Of a stretch of DNA of 64,000 bases, positions 1-9,990 are shown in pieces (position 1 is the stretch's first letter; the number at the start of each line of letters is the position of its first letter). Under the pieces are notes generated by a model. The model was not told where the DNA came from. It did not search any database and worked only from the letters and a program-made list of their open reading frames with translations. The stretch is from NCBI GenBank assembly GCA_028284225.1, contig JANQSD010000011.1, positions 302,230 through 366,229 on the forward strand. The letters run 5' to 3'. Origin of the DNA: Arenicellales bacterium (GTDB lineage: Bacteria; Pseudomonadota; Gammaproteobacteria; Arenicellales; JAHEKD01). The position numbers and the translations under genes are program-made.

Positions 1-1
1 T

Positions 2-376
2 GATGCAACGCGCACCCTGGCTCAGGCCTGTGAAAGTGCATTGTCCAGCGCATTATCGGCGCAACAGCAAGCTAAAGAATATAATTTAAAACGCAAAAAA
101 CAAAATAAACCTATGATTGAGTTTGGCGTGGGTTTGCATGAAGGTTGCGTAATGTATGGGAATGTTGGTGCCCCGCGCAGGCTGGATTTTACTGTGATGG
201 GGGTAGCGGTTAATCGCACAGCCAGGCTTGAAAGTTTAACCAAGGAACTAAATTGCCCTGTTTTAATCTCCGGTGATTTTAATAATCAAATTAACCAAAT
301 TGGTCACTTTAAAGGTGAATATGCTGTCAAAGGTGTTAAGCAAGACCTCAGGGTTTTTTCTGTAAATTCAAATTAG
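2..376 (+). CDS. Class III adenylate/guanylate cyclase, C-terminal part
   Basis: The reading frame is open from the window edge and has no start here, so the gene is truncated by the window. The visible 124 residues match the end of a class III nucleotidyl cyclase catalytic domain: a GVGLHEG strand, then YGNVGAPRRLDFTVMG, then VNRTARLESL. In this family the segment after the G-N-x-G turn carries the conserved Asp/Asn-Arg contacts with the nucleotide, and NRTARLE corresponds to the transition-state Asn-Arg region. It presumably makes cAMP or cGMP. The sensor or membrane part lies upstream and cannot be seen. A promoter-containing gap separates it from the DUF533 gene. Family is confident; the nucleotide made is not determinable from this piece. 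Confidence 0.85.
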   Translation, partial: DATRTLAQACESALSSALSAQQQAKEYNLKRKKQNKPMIEFGVGLHEGCVMYGNVGAPRRLDFTVMGVAVNRTARLESLTKELNCPVLISGDFNNQINQIGHFKGEYAVKGVKQDLRVFSVNSN

Positions 377-518
377 TTATTTAAAAACAATAATTTAAAT
401 GTATTATTTGAAGTTATATCTTACCTAGTTAATGTAGGTTAAGTTTTCTATGCTACACTGCACCCGCCGCTTCTGACAGGGGTTGGCAGTATTTTCAATA
501 TTTACGAGGAAAAACAAA

Positions 519-1172
519 ATGGTAGATGCAGTTGATGCAATTAAAATTCTTGGTGGCTTGCTTGGTAAACAAGGCGGTGCCTCCAGTGCCGGTGGTGATA
601 TTTTAGGTAACATTCTTAAAGGTGCATTAGGTGGCGGCGGCGGTAGTGCCGGGCGCGGTGGTAATGATTTGCTTGGTGGTTTGCTCGGTATGGCGATGAA
701 GCAATTCACGCAAAAGGCTCCTCAGCAAAGACAAACGACTCAGACGCCAGGCGGTGGTGGTTTTTTTAAACCGGACTTCGGTCAAGCCGAACCTGAGCCT
801 CAAATTGAAAGGCAAGAGGCCAACAATCAGGCAGCTGTTCTAATCAGAGCCATGATCAATGCGGCAAAATCTGACGGCAAAGTGGACAAAGAAGAAGGCG
901 AAAATATCATTAAGCAACTTGGTGATGTTTCCCAGGCAGAAATGGACTTCGTTCGCAATGAAATTGCACAGCCTTTGGATGTACAAAAGTTTGCACACAG
1001 TGTTCCCAGGGGGCTTGAGCAAAATGTTTACGCGATTTCACTCATTGCTATTGATCTGGACACCAACAAAGAAGCTCGTTATTTGCACGAATTAGCACAA
1101 TCTATGAACCTGTCTCCACAATTGTGCAACCAGATTCATGACAAAGTGGGTGCACCTAAGATTTATACCTAA
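519..1172 (+). CDS. DUF533 / YebE-like (TerB-like) protein
   Basis: This is a 217-residue protein of the DUF533 family, which includes E. coli YebE. Residues 1-70 are a Gly/Ala-rich low-complexity hydrophobic stretch (GGLLGKQGG, GALGGGGGSAGRGG). A Gln/Pro linker follows, and then a helical TerB-like domain from about residue 105 (AAVLIRAMINAAKSDGKVDKEEGENI) to the end. I chose the ATG at 519 over the upstream in-frame TTG at 483 because a GAGG ribosome site sits just before it and family members start with this glycine-rich segment. The cellular role of the family is unknown; some members respond to envelope stress. The gene is monocistronic and ends in a strong hairpin terminator. Confidence 0.85.
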   Translation: MVDAVDAIKILGGLLGKQGGASSAGGDILGNILKGALGGGGGSAGRGGNDLLGGLLGMAMKQFTQKAPQQRQTTQTPGGGGFFKPDFGQAEPEPQIERQEANNQAAVLIRAMINAAKSDGKVDKEEGENIIKQLGDVSQAEMDFVRNEIAQPLDVQKFAHSVPRGLEQNVYAISLIAIDLDTNKEARYLHELAQSMNLSPQLCNQIHDKVGAPKIYT

Positions 1173-1195
1173 AGCTGGATCAACAGCTCTAATTG

Positions 1196-1228
1196 TAAAA
1201 AGGACGTTGCCAGGCAACGTCCTTTTTT
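1196..1228. terminator. Bidirectional intrinsic terminator
   Basis: A 9-bp perfect stem (GGACGTTGC / GCAACGTCC) with a 3-nt loop is flanked by an A-run on the left and six Ts on the right. It sits between the convergent DUF533 and HIT genes and can terminate both. Confidence 0.9.
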
Positions 1229-1245
1229 ACTTTATTTGCCTAAAA

Positions 1246-1593
1246 TCAGGCTGACAGCATCCTCCCAAGCGGCTTGCCGCCGAACAAATGCATGTGCAAG
1301 TGCATGACTTCCTGATGACCGTGTTCTTTGCAATTGACTAGCAGTCTATAGCCGTCTTCAGCAACCCCTTCTTTTTCAGCGATTTTTCTGGCCACGGTAA
1401 ACATGCGTCCCAGTGCTGCTTCGTCCTCCACCTCGACATCGGCGGCGGTGGGAATGAGTTTGTTTGGGATAATCAGAATATGCGTAGGGGCCTGAGGATT
1501 AATATCGCGAAAGGCAGTGACCAAGTCATCCTGGTACACAATATCGGCTGGAATCTCTTTGCGAATAATTTTACTAAAGATAGTTTCTTCCAT
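1246..1593 (-). CDS. hinT: HIT family nucleotide-binding protein (HinT-like)
   Basis: A 115-residue histidine triad protein, normal length for bacterial HinT. It carries the defining H-phi-H-phi-H motif HLHMHLF at about residues 98-104, preceded by HGHQEV where relatives have GGQEV. Family members hydrolyse purine nucleoside phosphoramidates such as AMP-lysine; the middle His of the triad is the nucleophile. The N-terminal [16 protein letters not shown] segment is also typical. The gene stands alone on the minus strand, converging on DUF533 and divergent from the AcuI-type reductase. Exact physiological substrate is unknown. Confidence 0.9.
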   Translation of the reverse strand: MEETIFSKIIRKEIPADIVYQDDLVTAFRDINPQAPTHILIIPNKLIPTAADVEVEDEAALGRMFTVARKIAEKEGVAEDGYRLLVNCKEHGHQEVMHLHMHLFGGKPLGRMLSA

Positions 1594-1694
1594 TGTTCGG
1601 TCTCTCTGTAATTTTAAAAATTAGCTTCATTTATCTTATTCTATGTTAAAACGTACACTATAAATAACTAACTTTATCATCAGGAGACGTTGGT

Positions 1695-2681
1695 ATGACG
1701 TTCAAGGCTTACCGCATTAATAAAACCGAGCAGGGTATTGAGGCCGGATTCACGCAAATGGACATTGATGAGCTGACTGAAGGTGATGTGGTCATCCAGG
1801 TTCAGTATTCGTGTATTAATTATAAAGATGCATTAGCAGCAACCGGTACAGCCCCAATTTTGCGCACTTATCCTTTAAATGGCGGTGTAGATCTGGCGGG
1901 TATTGTGCATACGTCCACGCATGCTGATTACAAACCAGGAGATGTAGTACTGGTTAACGGTCAGGGTTTATCCGAAACGGTTGATGGCGGTTATGCCGAG
2001 TTTGCCAGAGTAAATGCCAAAGATATTATTACTATCCCGGATGGGATGGATGCATATACCGCAATGGCAGTGGGTACAGCAGGTTTCACAACTGCATTAG
2101 CCTATGAACGCATGGAAAAAATGGGTCAATCTCCCGATATGGGGCCTATTGTGGTTACAGGCGCTACTGGTGGAGTGGGTTCGTTCGCCGTCGATTTATT
2201 TGCATCCAAGGGATTCGAAGTTATTGCTGTGACTGGGAAACAAGATCAGCATGATTATCTAAAAGCTTTAGGTGCCAGTTCATTTTTGGGTCGTGAAGAC
2301 ACTGCGGCTGAGAAAACGCCGCTGGCAAAGGCTCAGTGGGGCGGCGCTGTGGATTCAGTTGGTGGGGATACATTGACCTGGTTAACGCAGACCACTCGGC
2401 CCTGGGGTAACATCGCTTCAATCGGATTGGCCAGTAGTTTTAAGCTGAATACAACAGTGATGCCGTTTATTCTGCGTGGCGTGTCTATACTGGGTATCAA
2501 TTCGATTGAGATGTCGCAGCAGTGGCGACAGCAAGTATGGAATCGAGTCGGCAATGATTTGAAATTTAATCATCTTGATAAAATCGTGCAAAAGACTATT
2601 GAGTTTGATGACCTTCCTGATGCCTTTGATGCATTTATTAAAAGCAAGGTGACAGGTAGAGTAGTGGTCAAAGTCGCTTAA
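1695..2681 (+). CDS. acuI: AcuI/YhdH-type zinc-independent alcohol dehydrogenase (acrylyl-CoA reductase family)
   Basis: A 328-residue medium-chain dehydrogenase/reductase of the YhdH/AcuI group. The N-terminal catalytic fold has INYKDALA (residues ~42-49) and GGVDLAG. The Rossmann domain begins at VVTGATGGVGSFAVDLF (about 152-168). In characterised relatives this enzyme reduces toxic acryloyl-CoA to propionyl-CoA with NADPH, for example during DMSP or 3-hydroxypropionate metabolism. No DMSP lyase or other acryloyl-CoA-forming gene is nearby, so the substrate is inferred only. A clear CAGGAG ribosome site lies before the ATG. The next gene starts five bases after the stop, so the two are probably co-transcribed. 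Confidence 0.85.
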   Translation: MTFKAYRINKTEQGIEAGFTQMDIDELTEGDVVIQVQYSCINYKDALAATGTAPILRTYPLNGGVDLAGIVHTSTHADYKPGDVVLVNGQGLSETVDGGYAEFARVNAKDIITIPDGMDAYTAMAVGTAGFTTALAYERMEKMGQSPDMGPIVVTGATGGVGSFAVDLFASKGFEVIAVTGKQDQHDYLKALGASSFLGREDTAAEKTPLAKAQWGGAVDSVGGDTLTWLTQTTRPWGNIASIGLASSFKLNTTVMPFILRGVSILGINSIEMSQQWRQQVWNRVGNDLKFNHLDKIVQKTIEFDDLPDAFDAFIKSKVTGRVVVKVA

Positions 2682-2686
2682 CCGAA

Positions 2687-3022
2687 GTGTCGCAATACGT
2701 TGAATATCTGAAAGAATTATTTGAATCATTCGGCGCTGTGCAAATGCGGCGAATGTTCGGTGGTCATGGCGTTTTTTATCAAGGTTTAATGTTTGCACTG
2801 GTTGCTGATGATGTGCTTTATTTTAAGGCTGACAGTACTTTGGCCAGCGAGTTTGAGAAACAGAACCTTGAGCCGTTCAGGTATACTAAAAAGAATCAAA
2901 TCGTCAAACTATCCTATTACCAGGCCCCGGAGGACGCGCTTGAAGACCCCGACCAACTGGCAATATGGGCCAATAAGTCTTTTCAAGTGGCTGTTACAGC
3001 AAAGGCCGGGAAAGTTAAATAA
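2687..3022 (+). CDS. TfoX N-terminal domain protein
   Basis: A 111-residue protein made of a single TfoX-N domain. The diagnostic RRMFGGHGVF turn lies near residue 21, followed by LVADDVLYFKAD and a WANKSF helix. It starts with GTG five bases after the upstream stop, and its own stop overlaps the glcD ATG by one base, so it lies inside a transcription unit with acuI and glcDEF. The full-length TfoX/Sxy protein regulates competence, but it needs a C-terminal domain that is absent here; stand-alone N-domains have no established role. Family assignment is firm and function is unknown. Confidence 0.8.
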   Translation: MSQYVEYLKELFESFGAVQMRRMFGGHGVFYQGLMFALVADDVLYFKADSTLASEFEKQNLEPFRYTKKNQIVKLSYYQAPEDALEDPDQLAIWANKSFQVAVTAKAGKVK

Positions 3023-4476
3023 TGGACAGACATGAACTAAGCCGACTATTTAAAGACTTTTTACCTGGTGAAGCAGTCATCGATCATCCGGTTTCGCTTA
3101 AGGCTTATGAATGTGACGGTTTAAGTGCTTATAAACAGCAGCCGCTACTAGTGGTTTTGCCGCAAACTATTACACAAGTACAGGCTTGTGTCAGTCTGTG
3201 TAGTGAGTATCAAATTCCTATTGTTAGCCGGGGTGCTGGAACCAGCCTTTCTGGGGGAGCTTTGCCGCATGCTCAGGGCATTGTTCTGAGTCTGGCAAAA
3301 ATGAATCGCATTTTGGATATAGATGAGTATAACCGCACCGCGACCGTTGAACCGGGAGTTCGAAATTTAGCTATTTCCCAAGCCGTAGAGCATCTGGGTT
3401 TGTATTATGCTCCCGATCCTTCTTCGCAAATTGCGTGTTCCATTGGCGGCAATGTGGCCGAAAATGCCGGCGGTGTGCACTGCCTCAAGTATGGTTTAAC
3501 CGTGCACAATATTCTCGAATTGAAAGTGGTCACTATTGATGGGGAGCTCATTACCATAGGTAGTAAAGCCCTGGCTAATCCAGGTTATGATTTACTGGCC
3601 TTAATGGTGGGTTCTGAAGGTATGTTGGGAATCATTGTCGAGGTCACAGTGAAATTGCTGCCGCAACCGGAAACAGCTAAAGTTCTGATGGGGGTATTTG
3701 ATTCAGTTGAACAAGCAGGTGATGCCGTGGCGGCAATTATCGCTGACGGTATTATTCCAGCCGGTATTGAGATGATGGATAATCCTGCCATTCGCGCTGC
3801 CGAAGACTTTGTACATGCTAACTACCCGGTAGATGCACAGGCAATTCTGTTGTGTGAACTGGACGGTACTGAACAAGAGGTAAGTGTTTTATGTCAGCGG
3901 GTTAAATCGATTCTTAATCAACGTGGCGCAAACGAAACCCGGCTTGCTAAAAATGAGGCTGAACGGGCATTGTTTTGGTCGGGACGTAAAGCTGCTTTTC
4001 CGGCAGTAGGTCGGATATCGCCTGATTATTACTGCATTGATGGCACTATTCCCAGAAAAACCCTAGGACCTGTGCTCAACGAGATAAACCGGTTATCTGA
4101 GCAGTATCAATTGCGAGTTGCGAATGTGTTTCATGCCGGTGATGGTAACCTGCACCCCTTAATTCTTTATGACAGCAGTATTCCCGGACAGCTTGAGCAG
4201 ACAGAAGAACTAGGTAGCAAAATCTTGCAACTGTGTATAGAAGTTGGCGGTACAGTAACAGGAGAGCATGGTGTTGGTGTTGAGAAACTGGGTGAAATGT
4301 GTATTCAATTCAATGAAGAGGAGCGTAACCAATTTCACCGCCTGCGCGAAGCCTTTGACCCGGATAAGTTACTCAATCCAGGTAAAGCTATTCCGACGCT
4401 GGCCCGGTGTGCCGAGCATAATGCAATGCATGTTCATAAAGGTGAAGTGCCGTTTCCGGAGCTCGACAGGTTTTAA
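3022..4476 (+). CDS. glcD: Glycolate oxidase subunit GlcD (FAD-linked)
   Basis: A 484-residue FAD-binding (VAO-type) flavoprotein. The FAD pyrophosphate loop SRGAGTSLSGG lies at about 69-79, followed by DPSSQIACSIGGNVAENAGG and a C-terminal GEHGVGVEKLG / LLNPGKAIP signature. With GlcE and GlcF it forms the membrane-associated complex that oxidises glycolate to glyoxylate and passes electrons to the respiratory chain. The three genes are tightly packed: its ATG overlaps the preceding stop by one base, and its own stop overlaps the glcE ATG by one base. No glcC regulator or glcA permease is adjacent. The close homologue D-lactate dehydrogenase is less likely because glcE and glcF are present. 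Confidence 0.95.
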   Translation: MDRHELSRLFKDFLPGEAVIDHPVSLKAYECDGLSAYKQQPLLVVLPQTITQVQACVSLCSEYQIPIVSRGAGTSLSGGALPHAQGIVLSLAKMNRILDIDEYNRTATVEPGVRNLAISQAVEHLGLYYAPDPSSQIACSIGGNVAENAGGVHCLKYGLTVHNILELKVVTIDGELITIGSKALANPGYDLLALMVGSEGMLGIIVEVTVKLLPQPETAKVLMGVFDSVEQAGDAVAAIIADGIIPAGIEMMDNPAIRAAEDFVHANYPVDAQAILLCELDGTEQEVSVLCQRVKSILNQRGANETRLAKNEAERALFWSGRKAAFPAVGRISPDYYCIDGTIPRKTLGPVLNEINRLSEQYQLRVANVFHAGDGNLHPLILYDSSIPGQLEQTEELGSKILQLCIEVGGTVTGEHGVGVEKLGEMCIQFNEEERNQFHRLREAFDPDKLLNPGKAIPTLARCAEHNAMHVHKGEVPFPELDRF

Positions 4477-5540
4477 TGGATAATAACGCAGAACGAAGCC
4501 TAGTCGAGCAAGTCCTGAAGTCTATCTCTGACAAGCGAGCCATTAATATTGTCGGTGGTGACAGTAAATCTTTTTATGGTCGTACACCTTGTGGCAATGT
4601 GCTGGATGTCAGCAAGCATGCAGGTGTAGTGAATTATGAGCCCAGCGAACTTGTTATTACGGCCAGGGCGGGAACACACATCAATGAAATAGAAAAATTG
4701 CTGGCTGAGAATCAACAGATGTTGGGCTTCGAGCCGGCGTTTTGCAATCAATACTCGACCCTAGGTGGAGTGATTGCCGCTGGCCTGTCAGGGCCAAGAA
4801 CGGCATCATCAGGTGCCGTGCGTGACTTTATCCTGGGCGTGAAAATCATTAATGGCTATGGGCAGGTGTTGAGGTTTGGCGGACAGGTAATGAAAAACGT
4901 AGCCGGATTCGATCATTCAAGATTGATGGTCGGTTCATTAGGGACCTTGGGTGTTTTGTTAGAAGTCTCGATGCGTGTTATGCCGATCCCAGAAACTGAG
5001 ATGACAGTTTCGTTTGAACACGAAGATGCCAATAATGCCATCGAATTTTTCAATAAATTGGCAGCTAAGCCCTGGCCGCTTTCAGCTTCAGCGTGGCTGC
5101 AAGGGCAATCAAAGATTCGTTTGTCAGGGACTGAAAACGGTGTTGTAGAAACGATAAAGAATATCGGTGGTGAACAAGATGATAATGCAGATCAGTTTTG
5201 GATTGATTTAAAAAATCATGACCTGCAACAATTCAAACAAACTGACTTTATTCAAAGGGTTAGCATGCCTAGTGCAGCTGAACTATCAACCAACCCAGCT
5301 GAACAGGTTATAGAATGGAATGGCGGGCAAAGGTGGTATTTTGATCAGGATGATGTGAAGCAATTTCAAAGTCAGGTTGAACTTGGCAACGCCAGCTTGA
5401 CACAATTTCGCGGCGGTGATCGTAATGCAGAAGTGTTCAGCAAGCTTGATCCGGTATCAATGCGATTACATCAAAATATCAAAAATGCATTTGATCCAGA
5501 TCGAATTCTTAATCCCGGCAGAATGTACAAGGATTTGTAA
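4476..5540 (+). CDS. glcE: Glycolate oxidase subunit GlcE
   Basis: A 354-residue FAD-binding subunit, shorter than GlcD. It has the typical VISP-like N-terminal region (GGDSKSFYG), YEPSELVITARAGT, and TLGGVIAAGLSGPRT, which contacts FAD, plus a C-terminal DPDRILNPGRMY. In E. coli, GlcD, GlcE and GlcF are all needed for glycolate oxidase activity. Translation is coupled to glcD by a TAATG overlap, and glcF starts directly at the base after this stop. Confidence 0.94.
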   Translation: MDNNAERSLVEQVLKSISDKRAINIVGGDSKSFYGRTPCGNVLDVSKHAGVVNYEPSELVITARAGTHINEIEKLLAENQQMLGFEPAFCNQYSTLGGVIAAGLSGPRTASSGAVRDFILGVKIINGYGQVLRFGGQVMKNVAGFDHSRLMVGSLGTLGVLLEVSMRVMPIPETEMTVSFEHEDANNAIEFFNKLAAKPWPLSASAWLQGQSKIRLSGTENGVVETIKNIGGEQDDNADQFWIDLKNHDLQQFKQTDFIQRVSMPSAAELSTNPAEQVIEWNGGQRWYFDQDDVKQFQSQVELGNASLTQFRGGDRNAEVFSKLDPVSMRLHQNIKNAFDPDRILNPGRMYKDL

Positions 5541-6758
5541 ATGCACACCGAATTGAGCCCACAGTTTACCAACACCAGAGAGGGTGAAATTGCCAGGCAG
5601 GTGATTGCCAAGTGTGTACACTGCGGTTTTTGTAATGCAACTTGTCCTACCTATCAACTATTAGGCGACGAGCTTGATGGACCGAGAGGGCGAATTTATC
5701 AAATCAAGCAGGTGTTTGAGGGAGAACAGCCGACTAAGGAACTGTCCTTGCACCTTGATCGTTGTTTAACTTGCTTGAATTGCGAAAGCACATGTCCGTC
5801 AGGCGTGCAGTATCACAAGTTACTTGATATAGGCCGAAACATTGCTGAGCAACAGGCATCAAGGGGTTGGTTTGAGCAATTACAGCGTTGGGGGTTGAAA
5901 ACTTTTTTAAGTCACCGTCAGCTCGTCACGCCGATGATGCGCATGGCTCAGTTGTTTAGAGGTTTAATGCCGGCATCGATTAAAAAAAGTATTCCGACAA
6001 AGCAGTCGAGAGGTGTTTGGCCCACTAATCATCACGCCAGAAGGATGTTGCTATTGGACGGTTGTGTACAACCGGGAATGAAACCGTTGACTAATTCGGC
6101 CGCAGCGCGAGTGCTGGATAAACTGGGTATCTCTGTAGTTCGGGAATCAAGCGACGGTTGTTGCGGGGCCTTGAGTTTTCATCTAAATGACCAGCAACAG
6201 GCGAAACAACAAATGCGCCGAAATATTGATGCCTGGTGGCCGCATCTTGAAGCGGGAGTTGAAGCGATTATCAGCACGGCCAGCGGCTGCGGAGTGATGG
6301 TAAAAGACTATGCTGATGTTTTGGCTGACGATCAGCAGTATAGTGAAAAGGCTAAGGCTATTGCCGAATTAACCAAGGACATAAGCCAGGTTTTACTTGA
6401 AGAAAACCTGGAACAACTACAAGTCGAAACTAAACAAAAGATCGCGTTTCACCCGCCGTGTACATTGCAACATGGTCAGAAACTAAGCGGTGTGGTTGAG
6501 ACGATTTTAAAACGCTGCGGTTTTGACTTAACGCCTATTGTTGATTCACATTTATGTTGTGGTTCAGCAGGTACGTATTCGATTTTTCAAAAGCAACTTT
6601 CAGCGCAGCTGTTAGAAAACAAACTCAGTTCAATCTATGCGGGCAAGCCTGAACTGATCGCGACGGCTAATATCGGTTGTCAGCTGCACCTGGAAAGTGC
6701 AGCTGAGCTACCGGTTATTCACTGGATAGAGTTGCTGGATCAGGCTATAAACCGCTAG
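5541..6758 (+). CDS. glcF: Glycolate oxidase iron-sulfur subunit GlcF
   Basis: A 405-residue iron-sulfur protein. Two ferredoxin-type 4Fe-4S motifs are visible: Cys25, 28, 31 and 35 ([12 protein letters not shown]) and Cys75, 78, 81 and 85 ([12 protein letters not shown]). Two CCG domains follow (SDGCCGAL and [11 protein letters not shown]), as in other succinate/heterodisulfide reductase-like electron carriers. It accepts electrons from the GlcD/GlcE flavins. The last 14 bases overlap the 3' end of convergent trpA, so no terminator separates the two operons. Confidence 0.95.
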   Translation: MHTELSPQFTNTREGEIARQVIAKCVHCGFCNATCPTYQLLGDELDGPRGRIYQIKQVFEGEQPTKELSLHLDRCLTCLNCESTCPSGVQYHKLLDIGRNIAEQQASRGWFEQLQRWGLKTFLSHRQLVTPMMRMAQLFRGLMPASIKKSIPTKQSRGVWPTNHHARRMLLLDGCVQPGMKPLTNSAAARVLDKLGISVVRESSDGCCGALSFHLNDQQQAKQQMRRNIDAWWPHLEAGVEAIISTASGCGVMVKDYADVLADDQQYSEKAKAIAELTKDISQVLLEENLEQLQVETKQKIAFHPPCTLQHGQKLSGVVETILKRCGFDLTPIVDSHLCCGSAGTYSIFQKQLSAQLLENKLSSIYAGKPELIATANIGCQLHLESAAELPVIHWIELLDQAINR

Positions 6759-7548
6759 CCAGCTCTTTAACTTTATCCTGAACTTTATTGGCTAGAGCTT
6801 GGCTTTCCATGTCCTGGTTGGCTTCGATGATTTGCACAATGGCGGAACCGACGACAGCGGCGTCGGCATGTTGAGTCATAGCGTTAACATCTGCGCCGGT
6901 TTTTACACCGAATCCAACAGCGATAGGCAAATCTGTGCTTCGGCGAATAAATGCGACCCGTTGCTTAATCACTTCTTCCTTGGCACTGTCGGTGCCGGTA
7001 ATGCCGGCGATTGAAACGTAATATAAAAAGCCACTGCTTTTTTCCAATAGCTTTTCAAGTCGGGCCTGATCAGTGGTTGGTGTAATCAAATGAATTAAGT
7101 CAATATCCGCAAGTTTGGCAGGCTCTAATAACTCGTCATTTTCTTCCGGTGGAAGATCGACAATGATCAAGCCATCGACACCTGCCTGCTGGCAGTCATC
7201 AATAAATTTTTCGACACCATAGTGGTAAACTGGATTGTAATAACCCATCAAAATTATCGGTGTGGTTTGATCGCGGTTGCGAAACTCTTTCACCATGTCG
7301 ATAATTTTTACCAACGTCATTCCAGCATCAATAGCACGTAAACTTGAGAGCTGAATGGCTGGACCATCCGCTACCGGATCTGAAAACGGCATACCCAGTT
7401 CGATAATGTCGGCCCCTGCGTCACTAAGAGAATTCAGTATTGCACTTGATGTTTGCGGGTTTGGGTCGCCTGCCGTAATAAAAGTAATTAAACCGCCGCG
7501 GCCTTGGGATTTGAGCTGTTCAAATTTTTGCGATAAGCGTTGACTCAT
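6745..7548 (-). CDS. trpA: Tryptophan synthase alpha chain
   Basis: A 267-residue TIM-barrel subunit that cleaves indole-3-glycerol phosphate to indole and glyceraldehyde-3-phosphate. The catalytic Glu lies in [18 protein letters not shown] (near residue 50) and the catalytic Asp in IVDLPPEE (near 130). The phosphate-binding [10 protein letters not shown] loop and the GSAIV C-terminal loop are present. Its ATG overlaps the trpB stop by four bases (ATGA), so the pair is translationally coupled. Its 3' end overlaps convergent glcF. Confidence 0.97.
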   Translation of the reverse strand: MSQRLSQKFEQLKSQGRGGLITFITAGDPNPQTSSAILNSLSDAGADIIELGMPFSDPVADGPAIQLSSLRAIDAGMTLVKIIDMVKEFRNRDQTTPIILMGYYNPVYHYGVEKFIDDCQQAGVDGLIIVDLPPEENDELLEPAKLADIDLIHLITPTTDQARLEKLLEKSSGFLYYVSIAGITGTDSAKEEVIKQRVAFIRRSTDLPIAVGFGVKTGADVNAMTQHADAAVVGSAIVQIIEANQDMESQALANKVQDKVKELASGL

Positions 7549-8753
7549 AGTTCCACCCCCAATACTTTAGCGACAGTGAACACATCTTTATCACCGCGTC
7601 CACACATGTTCATAACGATAATTTCCTCTTTAGAGCACGTGGGTGCAAGTTCGCTGACATAGGCCAGTGCATGAGAGGGCTCCAATGCTGGCAGAATGCC
7701 TTCCATACGTGAACAAAGCTTGAAGGCCTGCAATGCCTCATCATCGGTGATGCCGACATAATTAACTCGACCAATGTCATTCAAAAATGAATGCTCAGGC
7801 CCGATACCCGGATAATCGAGTCCGGCGGAAATAGAATGGGCATCGATAATCTGGCCATCATCGGTTTGCAGTAAATAAGTACGATTACCGTGCAAGACGC
7901 CGGCTTCACCGCCATTTAATGAGGCCGCATGCTTGCCGGTTTCAATGCCGAGCCCGGCAGCTTCCACCCCGTACATCTGGACACTTTCATCCTCCAGGAA
8001 GGGGTGAAACAAGCCAATTGCATTAGAGCCGCCACCGATACAGGCAACTAATTTATCCGGCAAGCGTCCTTCAGCTTCAGTAATCTGTTCTTTAAGTTCA
8101 CGGCCGATAATTGATTGAAAATCTCTAACCATTGCAGGATAAGGATGAGGACCGGCGCAGGTGCCGATAATATAGAATGTGTCGTCAACATTTTTGACCC
8201 AATCGCGCAAGGCTTCATTCATCGCATCTTTTAGAGTGCCGGTACCGCTGGTAACCGGAACGACCTCAGCACCGAGTAGCTTCATGCGGAAAACATTGGG
8301 GGCCTGACGCTCGATGTCGGTTTCGCCCATGTAGACGATACAGGGCAGGTTAAACAGGGCGCATACGGTTGCGGTGGCCACACCATGCTGACCAGCACCT
8401 GTTTCTGCAATAATGCGGGTTTTGCCCATGCGCTTGGCTAACAGTATCTGGCCCAGGGTGTTGTTAATCTTATGAGCTCCTGTATGGTTTAGCTCGTCGC
8501 GTTTGAAGTAGATCTTTGCACCGCCAAGGTGTTCGGTTAAACGTTGGGCGAAATAAAGCGGTGAAGGTCGGCCGATGTAATGCTTGGCATAATAATCGAA
8601 GTCTTGTTGAAATTGCGGATCATTCCTAGCCTGATCATAGGCTTGTTCAACTGACAAAATGAGTGGCATCAAGGTTTCGGCAACATAACGTCCACCATAA
8701 ATACCGAAATGTCCCTTTGAGTCGGGGCCATTAAATTGAATTGATGTGTTCAT
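7545..8753 (-). CDS. trpB: Tryptophan synthase beta chain
   Basis: A 402-residue PLP enzyme that condenses indole with serine. The PLP lysine is in [13 protein letters not shown] (about residue 95), followed by [14 protein letters not shown]. The glycine-rich phosphate loop [10 protein letters not shown] and the [16 protein letters not shown] segment are intact. It leads the trpBA operon. In many gammaproteobacteria trpB and trpA sit directly after trpF; here they are about 12 kb away and inverted. No trpI-type activator gene lies upstream. Confidence 0.97.
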   Translation of the reverse strand: MNTSIQFNGPDSKGHFGIYGGRYVAETLMPLILSVEQAYDQARNDPQFQQDFDYYAKHYIGRPSPLYFAQRLTEHLGGAKIYFKRDELNHTGAHKINNTLGQILLAKRMGKTRIIAETGAGQHGVATATVCALFNLPCIVYMGETDIERQAPNVFRMKLLGAEVVPVTSGTGTLKDAMNEALRDWVKNVDDTFYIIGTCAGPHPYPAMVRDFQSIIGRELKEQITEAEGRLPDKLVACIGGGSNAIGLFHPFLEDESVQMYGVEAAGLGIETGKHAASLNGGEAGVLHGNRTYLLQTDDGQIIDAHSISAGLDYPGIGPEHSFLNDIGRVNYVGITDDEALQAFKLCSRMEGILPALEPSHALAYVSELAPTCSKEEIIVMNMCGRGDKDVFTVAKVLGVEL

Positions 8754-8997
8754 ACTAGAATACCTATAGTTTGGTAAAAACCGGTGTGTAGCGATTAGAA
8801 AAGTGACAGGCCGGCAGCGACCCAGGTTGGGGGATGTTATGGGTGTGCCAGAGCAGTGCGCTTGGTCAGCACGAATTTGACTTTGTTACAATAGGATTTA
8901 CCACGCATAAGGCTATTATTAACTGATCCGGATCATATTTCAAAGAAAATTGTTAAAAATTTCGAATCCTCAATAAATCGTTTAATAGCCCCGTGCT

Positions 8998-9990
8998 TTA
9001 TTTTTTGCTTCGCTGAAGCAATTTTAAATCAAGCTTTTGCTCAGTAAATGTCCCGTCTGGATGTTTTATAATCCAGTCGTCTAATGCTGGCGTCCACTGC
9101 GCATCATGTGGTTTTTCTGCAATAACGATATTGTCGGATAATAGGGCAGCGGTATAACTGAACAGGCTTTTAGCTGTCACCAGAATATCGGCCTTCACCA
9201 GCATAGAGTGTGTCCAAATTGGGTCAGCATCAAGGTGGAAATTAATCTCTAACCCTTGAATTTTTTTAAATTGATCTGGACTGCCCTGTGAGAATAGGTT
9301 TATTTCGAACTCAAGATTAGACTTATTCAATTGAGTGAGTAGTTGCTTGATGGTGTTATAAATATCATCTTCAGATGTCCACATATGCGAGGCATGATTA
9401 GGCGTGACATCGCCACGTCTGACATGTATGCAGACTAGCAATTTTTCATTTTTTACTCGCTTGTCTTTGTTAAAGAAATACTTGTGTTTGATAGTCGTTA
9501 TCGCTTCACTGAGAATTTGCCTGTTGTTTGACAAGCCCAGCAGCTGGGCCATGTGATACATAATTAAAGAGAAATCTAATGCATCACTGTCATCTTTAGC
9601 CAGCTGTTCATCTAATCCGAGACTAAAATAATTTTCCCATGCGCCTGCAAATTCATCCATAGGTCGGTCGGCATGGGCTAATTCAGAAAATGGAGTATGT
9701 ATATATTTACCCCGCCTCGAATTGGCCACACACATCGCCATTATTATTAACCAGGCATGTATACCGGCTCCCTGGTTTGATTTTGGTTTGACCGTTAATT
9801 TAAATGCAGGTTGTGTAGCAAGCCCTAACTTCATCTTTATGAAGATTATTGTGAATTTATTGCATTCATCCTGGTAATGTTTTTCAATCTCATCCGTTTT
9901 TCGACTTTTCGATTTAAATAAGGCTGAAACACGACTGGATAACAATAAGGCGATGGATCGCAATAAATACTTTAGATTGCTTAAATTCAT
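8998..9990 (-). CDS. Putative fucosyltransferase-like glycosyltransferase (HxRRGD motif)
   Basis: A 330-residue protein with a short hydrophobic N-terminus and then a soluble domain. The best clue is CIHVRRGDV near residue 190, matching the H-x-R-R-G-D nucleotide-sugar motif of alpha-1,2/alpha-1,6/O-fucosyltransferase superfamily enzymes. It is followed by a GSPDQFKKI segment and a late KADILVTAKSLFSYTAALLS stretch, where these enzymes have a conserved S-x-F-S-x-x-A region. It therefore probably transfers a sugar, perhaps fucose, to a glycan, but the donor is inferred. It is downstream of nothing obvious and transcribed toward trpB. Base composition is AT-rich and flanking gaps are long, which fits an accessory gene. 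Confidence 0.55.
   Translation of the reverse strand: MNLSNLKYLLRSIALLLSSRVSALFKSKSRKTDEIEKHYQDECNKFTIIFIKMKLGLATQPAFKLTVKPKSNQGAGIHAWLIIMAMCVANSRRGKYIHTPFSELAHADRPMDEFAGAWENYFSLGLDEQLAKDDSDALDFSLIMYHMAQLLGLSNNRQILSEAITTIKHKYFFNKDKRVKNEKLLVCIHVRRGDVTPNHASHMWTSEDDIYNTIKQLLTQLNKSNLEFEINLFSQGSPDQFKKIQGLEINFHLDADPIWTHSMLVKADILVTAKSLFSYTAALLSDNIVIAEKPHDAQWTPALDDWIIKHPDGTFTEQKLDLKLLQRSKK

Noticed and set aside
8754..8997. TrpI-type activator gene or binding sites upstream of trpB
   Set aside because: No LysR-type gene is adjacent and I see no clear conserved site in the gap.
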